Shown here piece by piece: positions 16,487 to 24,761 of a stretch of 64,000 nucleotides of DNA (position 1 is its first letter; each line of letters starts with the position of its first letter). The stretch comes from an uncultured Bacillota bacterium. Lineage in GTDB: Bacteria > Bacillota_I > Bacilli_A > RFN20 > CAG-288. Below the pieces are notes generated by a model. The model did not search any database. It worked only from the letters and a program-made list of their open reading frames with translations, and was not told the origin of the DNA. The stretch spans positions 156,280-220,279 of the forward strand of contig CASGEC010000004.1 of assembly GCA_949300365.1 (NCBI GenBank). Reading direction: 5' to 3'. The position numbers and the translations under genes are program-made.

Positions 16487-18094
16487 ATGAAAAGAAAGGC
16501 ACTCCTTTTTCTGACGGCAATTGTCATTGCCCTCCCGTCCTGCACGATGATTGACCCGTCCAGCCAGGACACTTCAAATGGCACTGCTGGCATCGTGACC
16601 CCCTTAAACGTCGGTATCATCGGCACTTCCATTGGCGATATCCGCTTTGTTCCCGAGGAAGGGGACGATACCCTCTCCCGCACGCCATTTAACACTTTTA
16701 TTCAGGGGAAACTTTACCATTACAAAGACACCTATACAGAAGAAGAACTCGAGTCCCTCAAGGACAACTTCGACCTGGACATGGAATACTACTCCGCCCT
16801 CTCCGACCGTCACTATGACTATACCTACAAGGGCGAAAAGATCACCAATCTCAAGACGATCAACGACTCGCCTCGAGGGACACCGATAGAGGTCGATCCT
16901 TTCCTCTTTTCCCTGCTCAAGGAAAGCTATGAGTTCTCCCTGAACACGGAAGACGAGGATGGCTACCTTCTCTTCGATATCTTCACGGGAAAGCTCAACG
17001 ACTATTACGAAGACAAGCTCGATACGCTCGGGAAAAAGACCTCGCTCAATCTGGCCATGTATCTATCAAACAACGCCGAATTCTCGACCGACGTCGACAT
17101 GAAGACCATACAGTCCCTTGTCGAAGAGACCCCCGTCACGAAGGACGAGGCCGAAGGGCTTCTGGAATTCGACGAGGAAAACAGCACTGTCACCTTCAAT
17201 AGTTTCGTCAAGGATGGAAAGATAATCGATGACGTCGAGATATCCCTAAGCGCCGTCAGTAAGGGCTTTGCCACCCAATGGGTGTCCGATGCCCTCCTTG
17301 AGGAATATCCGGATATCTCCTTGCTCATCGACTCCGGGTCAAGCTCCATCAAGGCCGTCGGACAAAGGCCGGATGGCAAGGCGTGGACGATCCGCTTGAC
17401 AAACCCTCTCTATTCCGAGGCTCGCGTCAGCCCGGACAATCTCAACCCATACGAGGTTGCCTTTGTCAAGGAGGGGGCCTTCTCCCTTTCCACTTCGGGC
17501 TATTACGAGCACTATTTCTATGTCTATGATCCTGAGGAACAATACTATACCCGCCGGGAGCACATCCTCCTTCCGAAGACAGGCCTTTCTACTTCCTTCT
17601 TCGACCAGGTCTCCGTCTTCAACGAGGACGCCGGACTTGCCGACATGTACACGACGACGTTGATGCTTGCCGATTCGGTAAAGGAAGCTGTCGACATCGT
17701 CAATCGGCTGGATGAAATCTATGGCCTTGATACCGGCATGATCCTCTGCTTCAAATCCCAGGAAGGCAATCCGCTTTCCCTGTACCGATATGGCATTGAT
17801 GACGTCAGCAATCTTTCCGCTAAAGGTCTCCCCCAGGTCTATCTTACAGAGGACGCCACTTATTCCGGAACGGACGTCCAGGATGTCGATGGAAGGAAGC
17901 TCTACGTCGGGGACTATTCTGATCTGGACGTCAAGGATATCGACAGGGACAAGGAAACCGTCAGCCAAAGACAGCGGAAGTGCAATGAGACGTATTGGGT
18001 AAGCGCGGATATCTACGATGGCTTTTCCTACCTTGGCAATAAGGACCTCAGCTATCCCGATGAGCGGAAAGCCGTTCTCTACAAAGGAGAATAA
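16487..18094 (+). CDS. apbE: ApbE-like FAD:protein FMN transferase lipoprotein
   Basis: A 535-residue lipoprotein (signal with LPSC lipobox, cysteine near residue 19) with ApbE features. Family motifs are recognisable but divergent: SLSAVSKGFATQ replaces DLGGIAKGYA (about residue 260), then FSLSTSGYYEHYF (about 337), an EHILLPKTG version of HIxDPxTG (about 365), and the metal-site AD in GLADMYTTTL (about 390). ApbE attaches FMN to threonines of RnfG, RnfD and other outer-face flavoproteins; the rnf genes lie 4-9 kb upstream. It is longer than usual (about 350) through extra N- and C-terminal sequence. Confidence 0.8.
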   Translation: MKRKALLFLTAIVIALPSCTMIDPSSQDTSNGTAGIVTPLNVGIIGTSIGDIRFVPEEGDDTLSRTPFNTFIQGKLYHYKDTYTEEELESLKDNFDLDMEYYSALSDRHYDYTYKGEKITNLKTINDSPRGTPIEVDPFLFSLLKESYEFSLNTEDEDGYLLFDIFTGKLNDYYEDKLDTLGKKTSLNLAMYLSNNAEFSTDVDMKTIQSLVEETPVTKDEAEGLLEFDEENSTVTFNSFVKDGKIIDDVEISLSAVSKGFATQWVSDALLEEYPDISLLIDSGSSSIKAVGQRPDGKAWTIRLTNPLYSEARVSPDNLNPYEVAFVKEGAFSLSTSGYYEHYFYVYDPEEQYYTRREHILLPKTGLSTSFFDQVSVFNEDAGLADMYTTTLMLADSVKEAVDIVNRLDEIYGLDTGMILCFKSQEGNPLSLYRYGIDDVSNLSAKGLPQVYLTEDATYSGTDVQDVDGRKLYVGDYSDLDVKDIDRDKETVSQRQRKCNETYWVSADIYDGFSYLGNKDLSYPDERKAVLYKGE

Positions 18095-18096
18095 CG

Positions 18097-18987
18097 ATGA
18101 TCAAACTGATTGCGACCGACCTGGACGGAACTCTCCTTTATCCCAAGAACCACTTCTTCGGCGTTCCCCGCTGCAACAGGCTCTTCCTGAAGGAGCTGGA
18201 CAAGTACCACGTCGACATCATCTTCGTCTCGGGAAGAAGCCCGAAGATCTTGCCGCGCCTGGATGCCATCGTCGGAAGGAAGTGCAAGCTTTTGGGATGC
18301 AATGGCGCCTATATCTACCAGGACGGAAAGCTTTTCGACAACCATCCGATGGACCGCAAGAAGCTGACTTCCCTCTTCATGGAAATCTATGGCCGCTATG
18401 GCATCTTCGCCTACTTCCTCTTCGATGAGCATGCGCCCCTCTATATCTGCTTCCGCAACCTTCCCGATTCCTTCATCGCCACCCTCTGGCTTGGAAACAA
18501 GTTCAACGGCGCCTACAAGGAAGACATCATCCACGGGGAGGACAAGTTCCTCAAGAAGCTCCAGGAAGGGGACAGCTACAAGATGATGCTCAACTTCGGC
18601 TTCGGCAAGGATGCCCAGAAAAGGGCACGGATGGCCTACTTCCCGATTTCCGAGCTCTACCCGGACGATTTCCAGGTCGTCGTCAGCAATACTGCCCTGG
18701 AAGTCACCGCCAAGGATGTCGACAAGGGAAAGGGCCTTGTGGAATACTGCCGGAAGAACGATATCGGCCCGGACGAGGTCATCGTCGTCGGCGACAGCGG
18801 AAACGATCTGGCGATGTTTGCCTCCTTCCCCCACTCCTTTGCCATGGAGCATGCCCCCGACTTCGTCAAGAAGAGCGCAAACCACGTCATCTCCCGTGTG
18901 AGCGACCTACGGACCTTCCTTGGGAATCCCGCATTGATGGCGGAGGACAGGATCCGGAAAATCGAATTCGAAAAGATACTTTCTTAA
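18097..18987 (+). CDS. Cof-type HAD phosphatase
   Basis: A 296-residue HAD hydrolase of the Cof/IIB type that dephosphorylates sugar phosphates or cofactors. Motif I DLDGTLL (residue 8), motif II VSGRSP (about 44), motif III lysine in DKGKGL (about 210) and motif IV GDSGNDLAMF (about 230) are all present, with the cap domain between II and III. It starts two nt after the ApbE-like gene, so the two are co-transcribed; a role in flavin nucleotide turnover would fit (some Cof-type enzymes act on FMN or FAD precursors) but is speculation. Confidence 0.88.
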   Translation: MIKLIATDLDGTLLYPKNHFFGVPRCNRLFLKELDKYHVDIIFVSGRSPKILPRLDAIVGRKCKLLGCNGAYIYQDGKLFDNHPMDRKKLTSLFMEIYGRYGIFAYFLFDEHAPLYICFRNLPDSFIATLWLGNKFNGAYKEDIIHGEDKFLKKLQEGDSYKMMLNFGFGKDAQKRARMAYFPISELYPDDFQVVVSNTALEVTAKDVDKGKGLVEYCRKNDIGPDEVIVVGDSGNDLAMFASFPHSFAMEHAPDFVKKSANHVISRVSDLRTFLGNPALMAEDRIRKIEFEKILS

Positions 18988-19043
18988 ACCTTCCCTATCT
19001 TCTATAATCTATCCTGTGTCGTGTTGCTATCGAGGTATCAAAT

Positions 19044-19970
19044 ATGAACATTGCTGAAAGAAACGTCACGACCATCCTGACCATCGCCAGGATCGTCGAG
19101 AACACCTTGGCCTATTGCCTTCCCAGCACCAATCCCGCCGGATTTTCCAAAGAACAGCGCGAGAAGCAGGGCGAGGCCTTAAGGGCCCTTACCGGAAAGG
19201 GAAGTCCCTTTGCCGTCAACTGCGCCAACAACGGCGATGTCGGAAAGCAGCTTGCCGAGGACATGAGCTACTTCATCGAGGATGTCTATGGCGATCCCGG
19301 CCGCATCGTCACCGTCGACCTCAATGGCCATGTGCGCGTCGAAAGCTCCCTCGTCCTTGAGCTTTATTCCACGATCGTCAAGCTCCGCCTCTATCTGGAA
19401 GGCTTTTTGGCTTCCGCCATCAACTACCTAAAGGGACAGGGCCAGCTTGAGGAATCCTTCGAGAAGACCGTCAAGGCCGATATCCGCTTCTACCACGCCC
19501 TTGCCGGCAAGATCGGGTCGATCCTCATCTACAACAAGTTCATCGAGATCAACGAGAACGCCAATACCTACATGCAGTCCTATTCCAAGAGCCACAACGG
19601 CATCGATCCGCGGAAGGACAGCCATTTCAATGTCGATGACGATCCTTCCGTCCGTATGCTCAAGAACGAGTTCCACGAGCTCAACCAGGCCCTTGTCAAT
19701 GCCCTCAACTCCTATAACGACGACGAGGACTTCAAGTTCGCGCGCCAATCCCTCTACAGCGACTGCGAGCTCTTCACCGGAAAGAAGAAGCCGACCGACC
19801 TCAAGGCCTTCCAGAGCGTCTTCACCTCTTACTTCGACAAGATCATCCGCACCGGCGAGAAACCGACCAACGATCTCTTCCAGGCGCTGACGAAGGAACT
19901 GGATGCCTTCAACAAGGAACACGCCGCCAAGAGGGCCGAGGCGGCAAAGGAGGAACAGAACAATGGCTGA
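19044..19970 (+). CDS. Conserved-looking protein of unknown function
   Basis: A 308-residue soluble protein that I do not recognise. It is mostly helical by composition, with repeated Asn-rich stretches (YNKFIEINENANTYMQ near residue 160; LVNALNSYNDDEDF near 220) and a Lys/Glu/Ala-rich C-terminus. It has a clear promoter (TATAAT about 30 nt upstream) and GAGG ribosome site. The next gene, a two-helix membrane protein, starts eight bases before this one's stop, so the pair is probably functionally linked. Confidence 0.75.
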   Translation: MNIAERNVTTILTIARIVENTLAYCLPSTNPAGFSKEQREKQGEALRALTGKGSPFAVNCANNGDVGKQLAEDMSYFIEDVYGDPGRIVTVDLNGHVRVESSLVLELYSTIVKLRLYLEGFLASAINYLKGQGQLEESFEKTVKADIRFYHALAGKIGSILIYNKFIEINENANTYMQSYSKSHNGIDPRKDSHFNVDDDPSVRMLKNEFHELNQALVNALNSYNDDEDFKFARQSLYSDCELFTGKKKPTDLKAFQSVFTSYFDKIIRTGEKPTNDLFQALTKELDAFNKEHAAKRAEAAKEEQNNG

Positions 19971-20361
19971 GGAAGCAAAGAAGAGACGCACCATCTATCG
20001 CACCGAGATCGTCTGGTATGCGATCCTTGGCGCCCTGTGGCTTTTCGGCCTTGTCCTTGCGATCCTTGGCGTCTGCGCCTACAACGTCGGAAGGATCTCC
20101 ACCAATCCCCTCTATGGCGCCGAGAAAGCCTGGGCGACCTTCTTCGGCATGGCCGAAGGAAGCATCCTTGACTTCCGCATCGCCGGCTCGGTCGTGATGA
20201 TCGTCAGCATGCTGCTCTTCTTCGTCATCATCTACCTCTTCTCCTCCAAGGCAAACGAAGAGCTCGCTGCCGAGAGAAGACGTCAGGAGAGAATGCGTAT
20301 CCTGATGGAAAGCCCCCTTCCCCAGACGGAGAAGAAGGACGAGAAGACGGAAAGCAAATAA
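19963..20361 (+). CDS. Small two-helix membrane protein
   Basis: A 132-residue membrane protein with a short basic N-terminus, helices at about residues 16-41 and 73-95, and a charged cytoplasmic C-terminal tail rich in Glu, Arg and Lys that probably forms a coiled coil. Its ATG overlaps the end of the 308-residue protein gene. I do not recognise the family. A terminator follows. Confidence 0.75.
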   Translation: MAEEAKKRRTIYRTEIVWYAILGALWLFGLVLAILGVCAYNVGRISTNPLYGAEKAWATFFGMAEGSILDFRIAGSVVMIVSMLLFFVIIYLFSSKANEELAAERRRQERMRILMESPLPQTEKKDEKTESK

Positions 20362-20364
20362 AAG

Positions 20365-20433
20365 AAGCCATCCGGAAGCTGTTTGTTTCGCTCTTGATTA
20401 CAAGACGGAAGACCGTTCCTGGATGGCTTTTTC
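20365..20433 (+). terminator. Long-loop terminator
   Basis: AAGCCATCC at 20365-20373 pairs with GGATGGCTT at 20421-20429 and is followed by T residues; the 47-nt loop makes it an imperfect example. Confidence 0.5.
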
Positions 20434-20455
20434 TGTTGTTAAAATCCGGGCAAGG

Positions 20456-20480
20456 AAAAAGCCGCCCCGCAGGACGGCCA
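20456..20480 (-). terminator. Terminator of the 47-residue gene
   Basis: On the minus strand GCCGTCC, loop TGCG, GGGCGGC and five T residues follow the small gene at 20494. Confidence 0.8.
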
Positions 20481-20493
20481 TTCGTTTTTTGCC

Positions 20494-20637
20494 TTATTCG
20501 GCAGCTTCCGTGGCCTTCAGCTCCTTCTTGTGAGCCTTGTTCTTGGCCTCGGACTTCTTCTCGCGGGCAAGCCGCTTCTCACGCCTTTCCTTCCACTGCT
20601 GGGCGCAATTGCGGCACTCGAATCTTTTCTTTCCCAT
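20494..20637 (-). CDS. 47-residue basic protein with a CxxC motif
   Basis: A small gene flanked by its own terminator. The product starts MGKKRFECRNC and then becomes a strongly charged Lys/Glu/Arg/Ala helix. A CxxC followed by a basic helix suggests nucleic-acid or ribosome association, or half of a zinc site completed on dimerisation, but this is inference. An AGAGAGG ribosome site stands nine nt upstream and codon usage matches the neighbours. It is convergent with the gene pair ending at 20361. Confidence 0.65.
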   Translation of the reverse strand: MGKKRFECRNCAQQWKERREKRLAREKKSEAKNKAHKKELKATEAAE

Positions 20638-20742
20638 GGTTGTTGACCTCTCTTCGGATATTTCGCAATAAGAAATTCTATCCTAACTCGATACCTATTT
20701 CAAGTCGGAGTTTCCGCCTGTCCTTGTCGGCACTAACAATAT

Positions 20743-21003
20743 CTATTGTCTCCAGGAATAGTATTCCCTGTCCTTAATAGGATCGACGATATCCTCCTCA
20801 AGCGCGTCCTCGACAAGGCGGAAAAAGGAATCCTTGTAGAGATCCAGGAAGACGTAGGGGTCAATGAGGATCGTGTCGTTCTCGCCCTTGAGGATCACCT
20901 TTCCCCGGCGATAGGAAATCCGCTTTTCTTCATTGGTCGGGCTTAGGGCATAGCCGGCCTTCAGATAGGAAAGGGCCTGATGAACATCAAGATGCTGTTC
21001 CAT
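20743..21003 (-). CDS. Small soluble protein of unknown function
   Basis: An 86-residue acidic protein with natural composition (MEQHLDVHQALSYLK... ending YYSWRQ). I recognise no family. There is no ribosome site; a minus-strand TATAAG lies about 23 nt before the ATG, so the leader is very short. It is divergent from the Nudix gene, and a palindrome lies between. Confidence 0.6.
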   Translation of the reverse strand: MEQHLDVHQALSYLKAGYALSPTNEEKRISYRRGKVILKGENDTILIDPYVFLDLYKDSFFRLVEDALEEDIVDPIKDREYYSWRQ

Positions 21004-21024
21004 ATGGAGATATGCTAGCAGAGA

Positions 21025-21043
21025 GGCTTATAATTGTTAAGCC
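21025..21043. promoter_or_regulatory. Palindrome over divergent promoters
   Basis: GGCTTA, seven nt, TAAGCC: a perfect 6-bp inverted repeat containing the plus-strand TATAAT (21029-21034) and the minus-strand TATAAG. The plus-strand -10 ends nine nt before the Nudix ATG. It could be an operator covering both promoters. Confidence 0.45.
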
Positions 21044-21532
21044 ATGAAAATCGATTATTTGCCCTATCTGAGAAAGAAAGTCGGACACGATCTGGTCCTT
21101 TCCGTCGGCCTGAGCGTTCTTCTTGTGGATGAGAAAAGAGGCAAGGTCCTCCTTGAGAAACGCTCCGACAATGGCCTTTACTGCCTTCCCGGGGGATCCA
21201 TCGACCTCGGCGAGAAGGTGCTTGAGGGAACAAGGAGGGAGCTTTTCGAAGAGACGGGGATCAAGGATTGCGGAGAGCTCTCCCTCTTCATGGTCGTCTC
21301 CGGGGAGAAGAACCGCATCCACTATCCCAATGGCGACATGACCGAGTACTGTGACCTTGTCTTCTTGGGCACATACGACTCGTCCCGCTATCAGGAAAGA
21401 CATGACAAGGAATCGACCTTCGTCGGCTTCGTCCCTTTTGAAGACGTCCCTCAGGACAAAGCGTGTCTCGGAAGGACGGCAGACATCATCCGCCGCTATC
21501 GGCGCGGCGAAAGAAACGTCCTCATCGACTGA
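21044..21532 (+). CDS. Nudix hydrolase
   Basis: A 162-residue Nudix hydrolase that cleaves a nucleoside-diphosphate-linked substrate. The Nudix box reads GGSIDLGEKVLEGTRREL followed by FEETGI, with all family residues (Gx5Ex7REUxEEGU) present at about residues 49-71. Substrate is unknown. The -10 element is so close to the ATG that the transcript should be leaderless. The MazG-type gene follows within 15 nt, so two nucleotide-hydrolysing enzymes are in one unit. Confidence 0.9.
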   Translation: MKIDYLPYLRKKVGHDLVLSVGLSVLLVDEKRGKVLLEKRSDNGLYCLPGGSIDLGEKVLEGTRRELFEETGIKDCGELSLFMVVSGEKNRIHYPNGDMTEYCDLVFLGTYDSSRYQERHDKESTFVGFVPFEDVPQDKACLGRTADIIRRYRRGERNVLID

Positions 21533-21546
21533 AAGGAGAGGAAAGC

Positions 21547-21888
21547 ATGGAAAAGAAAATCGAGTTCGACGAGTATCAGAAGGAAGCCTATCGCCTCATA
21601 TCCGAGGAAGGGAAGAAGAACCTCGTCCTCAACGGCGTCTTGGGCCTTGCCGGGGAGAGCGGGGAATGCGCCGACCTCGTCAAGAAGCATCTCTTCCAGG
21701 GTCACGACCTGAAGAAGGAGGACCTGGTCAAGGAACTCGGGGATGTCCTCTGGTATATCGCCGAAACGGCAAGCGGCCTTGGTGTCAGCCTGTCGGAAGT
21801 GGCAAGGCTCAACCTCGAGAAGCTTCACAAGCGCTATGGCGGAAGTGCCTTCTCCGCGGAAAAAAGCCTCCATCGGACGGATGAATAG
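21547..21888 (+). CDS. MazG-like nucleotide pyrophosphohydrolase
   Basis: A 113-residue protein of the MazG-like all-alpha NTP pyrophosphohydrolase group. The metal-binding helices are visible as GLAGESGECADL (about residue 33) and KELGDVLWYIAETA (about 61), giving the ExxE...ExxD pattern. Such enzymes remove non-canonical or excess NTPs. The start at 21547 follows AGGAG. It directly follows the Nudix gene. Confidence 0.88.
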   Translation: MEKKIEFDEYQKEAYRLISEEGKKNLVLNGVLGLAGESGECADLVKKHLFQGHDLKKEDLVKELGDVLWYIAETASGLGVSLSEVARLNLEKLHKRYGGSAFSAEKSLHRTDE

Positions 21889-21996
21889 AAGGAGCGAGGA
21901 CAGTTTTTGTACCGGTATCGTCAAGGCCTTGTCTAAGGGTCCCGATTTGATTTGATACCGTCTTTCTGCTAGAATGCCATTGCCGAGGCTTTTCAC

Positions 21997-22347
21997 ATGA
22001 ACATTGGAAAAACGAATCAGTTCGGTAAGATCGAGATCTCCCTCGATGCCATTGCCAATATCGCCGGCGACCAGGCAACCCTTGTCTACGGCGTGGTCGG
22101 CCTTGTCAGCAAGAAGGCCATCCTCAATCCCCTTGGCCAATTCCTCAAGAGGGAGGACTATGCCGATGGCGTCTCCGTCAAGAAGGTCAAGGACGGATAC
22201 GAGGTCTCCCTTTACCTTGTCGTCAGCAAGGACGTCAAGATCAGCGAGGTGACGACCGAGGTCCAGAAGCAGGTCCTTTATGCCCTCGATAGGCAGTTCG
22301 GCATGCATTTCAAGGCCATCAACGTCTTCATCCAGGCAGTGAAGTAG
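21997..22347 (+). CDS. Asp23/Gls24 family protein (YloU-like)
   Basis: A 116-residue Asp23/Gls24-family protein. Typical features are GKIEISLDAIANIAGDQA at the start and the VSLYLVVS.DVKISEV segment in the middle. The FakA-like gene follows 27 nt downstream, the same neighbour order as yloU-yloV in Bacillus, where the family is linked to envelope or lipid homeostasis. A GAGG ribosome site and TAGAAT -10 precede it. Confidence 0.9.
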   Translation: MNIGKTNQFGKIEISLDAIANIAGDQATLVYGVVGLVSKKAILNPLGQFLKREDYADGVSVKKVKDGYEVSLYLVVSKDVKISEVTTEVQKQVLYALDRQFGMHFKAINVFIQAVK

Positions 22348-22374
22348 TCGCTAGAAATCAGAGGATTACCAACA

Positions 22375-24141
22375 ATGATCAAAATAGACGGCGTTATTCT
22401 CAAGCAGATGATCCTCTCGGGCGCCAACAACCTCTACAATTCCTATCCCGAGATCGACAACCTCAACGTCTTCCCCGTTCCCGATGGCGATACCGGAACG
22501 AACATGAACCTGACCATGCAGTCGGGCGTCAAGGAAATCGCCAACAAGAACGACAGCTCGATTTACCAGGTCGCCAAGGACTTCGCCCGCGGCCTTCTGA
22601 TGGGCGCCAGAGGCAATTCCGGTGTCATTCTCTCCCAGATCTTCCGCGGCTTCTCCGAAGGCCTCTCCGGAAAGGACGAGGTCGATGCCATCGGTCTTGC
22701 CAACGCCTTCCTCTCCGCCAAGAACGTCGCCTACAAGGCGGTCATGCGCCCGGTCGAGGGAACGATCCTGACCGTCATCCGCGAAGCCAGCCAGGCCCTT
22801 TATGACAAAGCCGAGAAGAACATGCCGATCGACGAGTGCCTGGATATCGTCCTGGACGAGGCCAACAAGTCCCTCCAGAGGACACCCGAGCTTCTTCCGG
22901 TCCTTAAGGAAGTCGGCGTCGTCGACTCCGGCGGTGCCGGTCTTTGCAAGGTGCTCGAGGGCTTTGCCAAGGCCCTTCACAACGAGATCGTCGAGAAGAG
23001 CATGCCTTCCGTCACCGAGACGGCCAGCTATTCCACCGGCAAGCCTTCCGCCCCGCAGGCCGAGGTCGGAAACGTCCAATCCAAGTTCGAGCACAAGGAA
23101 TTTGGCTATTGCACCCAGTTCCTCATGCAGATCCCCGAGAAGCTTCCCCGCGACAAGAAGGTCTTCAACGAGAAGCGCTTCAAGGCCGTCCTGGAGGCCC
23201 ATGGCAATTCCATCGTCTGCGTCTGCGACGGCGACCTTGTCAAGGTCCATATCCACACCCTCAAGCCCGGCAACATCCTCACCTATGCCCAGCAGTTCGG
23301 CGAGTTCAAGATGATCAAGATCGACAACATGACCGAGCAGCACGAAGAGCTGATGTTCGAGGACAAGGAGATGAAGGAGGAAGCCGGCGTCAAGGACGAT
23401 CCTTCTCAGCAGAAGATCGCCGTCACCACCTCCGCTCCCGACTTCGACAAGAAAGAGGAAAAGCCTGCCGAAAGGAAGGAATACGCCCTCATCTCCGTCG
23501 CCGTCGGCTCCGGCATCGAACGCCTCTTCCGCGACCTCTCCGTGGACTACATCGTCTCCGGCGGCCAGACCATGAATCCCTCGACGGCCGATTTCGTCGA
23601 GGCCATCAAGAAGGTCCATGCCAAGAACGTCTTCATCTTCCCCAACAACGGCAACATCCTGATGGCGGCAAACCAGGCCGCGGAGCTGATGAAGGAAGAG
23701 TGCAACGTCCTTGTCATTCCGACGAAGACCATCCCCGAAGGCCTTGTCGCCTGCATGGTCTACAATTCCGCCTCCACCCCCGAGGAGAACGTCGAGTCGA
23801 TGACCGAGAACGTCGCCGCCGTCAAGTCCGGCGAGATCACCTATGCCATCAAGGACACGACAATCGATGGCGTGACGGTCGCCAAGGATCACTTCATGGG
23901 CATCACCGGCAAGAAGATCGTCTGCTGCCACAAGCACAAGATCAACACGCTTCTGGACATGCTGGAAAAGATGGTGGACGCGGATAGCCAGATCATCACT
24001 ATCCTCACCGGTCAGGACGTCACCAAGGACGAGCTAAAGAAGCTCACCGAGGAAGTCAAGGCCCGCTATTCCAGCCGCTGCGATATCTCCATCGAGGAAG
24101 GAAACCAGCCCGTCTATTCCTTCTTCGTCTCCGTTGAGTAG
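22375..24141 (+). CDS. fakA: Fatty acid kinase catalytic subunit (DAK2 domain, YloV/FakA)
   Basis: A 588-residue FakA-type kinase. The N-terminal DAK2 domain (about residues 1-200) contains the ATP/Mg site NVFPVPDGDTGTNM (about residue 28) and the GARGNSGVILSQIFRGF loop. The middle and C-terminal domains (about 230-588) have the FakA pattern YCTQFLMQ and NNGNILMAANQA. FakA phosphorylates a fatty acid bound to a FakB (DegV) partner for use in phospholipid synthesis. No FakB gene lies in the window. Confidence 0.9.
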   Translation: MIKIDGVILKQMILSGANNLYNSYPEIDNLNVFPVPDGDTGTNMNLTMQSGVKEIANKNDSSIYQVAKDFARGLLMGARGNSGVILSQIFRGFSEGLSGKDEVDAIGLANAFLSAKNVAYKAVMRPVEGTILTVIREASQALYDKAEKNMPIDECLDIVLDEANKSLQRTPELLPVLKEVGVVDSGGAGLCKVLEGFAKALHNEIVEKSMPSVTETASYSTGKPSAPQAEVGNVQSKFEHKEFGYCTQFLMQIPEKLPRDKKVFNEKRFKAVLEAHGNSIVCVCDGDLVKVHIHTLKPGNILTYAQQFGEFKMIKIDNMTEQHEELMFEDKEMKEEAGVKDDPSQQKIAVTTSAPDFDKKEEKPAERKEYALISVAVGSGIERLFRDLSVDYIVSGGQTMNPSTADFVEAIKKVHAKNVFIFPNNGNILMAANQAAELMKEECNVLVIPTKTIPEGLVACMVYNSASTPEENVESMTENVAAVKSGEITYAIKDTTIDGVTVAKDHFMGITGKKIVCCHKHKINTLLDMLEKMVDADSQIITILTGQDVTKDELKKLTEEVKARYSSRCDISIEEGNQPVYSFFVSVE

Positions 24142-24163
24142 AAAAGAACGATTCGATACGAAT

Positions 24164-24188
24164 GGCCGTCCTTCGGGGCGGCCTTTTC
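24164..24188 (+). terminator. Terminator after fakA
   Basis: GGCCGTCC, loop TTCG, GGGCGGCC and TTTT form a strong hairpin 22 nt past the stop. Confidence 0.9.
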
Positions 24189-24249
24189 CTTTGCCGGATC
24201 TGAAACCTCTTTCATCGTGAGATATCTTTTACGGAAAAGATTATCGGAC

Positions 24250-24282
24250 TATAATGGGCCTACGATTTCTCACAGTATGAGA
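24250..24282 (+). promoter_or_regulatory. Promoter and candidate MarR operator
   Basis: TATAAT at 24250-24255 is followed, just past the expected transcript start, by the palindrome TCTCA-CAGTA-TGAGA (24268-24282). The position suits autorepression by the MarR protein encoded at 24291. Confidence 0.5.
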
Positions 24283-24290
24283 CAAGATTT

Positions 24291-24761
24291 ATGGAACAGG
24301 AAAAAATCAGAAAGTACGCGATGATGATCGTCCACCTCGTCGGCCAGATGACAAAGCTTCCTGACGACAGGCAATCCCTCGGCTACGGAAAGGGCCAAAG
24401 GGTCATTCTCTTCTATCTTGAGCGCAATCCCAATGGCGTCCCTTCCGGCGAGCTCTCCCAAAGATTCCATGTCGGCACCGGCCGCATCGGCAACGCCCTC
24501 AAGGAGCTGGAGAAGAAGGGCTACGTCTATCGGAAGAACGACGAGAAGGACAAGAGGAAGGTCTTGGTCTATCCGACCAAGAAGGGCCTTCTCTTCAGCC
24601 AGGAGCAGCGCCAGGGATTCTATAGGACGATCGAGAATGCCATCGACGCTGTCGGCGAGGAAAGGTTTGCGGAATTCCTCAAGACGTATCAGGAGATCAT
24701 GGAAGCCCAGAACGCGGCTTTCGGAAAGGATAGGCAATGTTCAAACTCTACGCACGACTAA
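24291..24761 (+). CDS. MarR-family regulator
   Basis: A 156-residue winged-helix regulator. The recognition region GELSQRFHVGTGRIGNALKEL (about residues 50-71) and the wing with DEKDKRKVLVYPTKKG (about 83-99) are typical of MarR. It probably represses its own operon with the two ABC half-transporters that follow, in response to a compound they export. Its end overlaps the first transporter gene by 25 nt. Confidence 0.88.
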   Translation: MEQEKIRKYAMMIVHLVGQMTKLPDDRQSLGYGKGQRVILFYLERNPNGVPSGELSQRFHVGTGRIGNALKELEKKGYVYRKNDEKDKRKVLVYPTKKGLLFSQEQRQGFYRTIENAIDAVGEERFAEFLKTYQEIMEAQNAAFGKDRQCSNSTHD

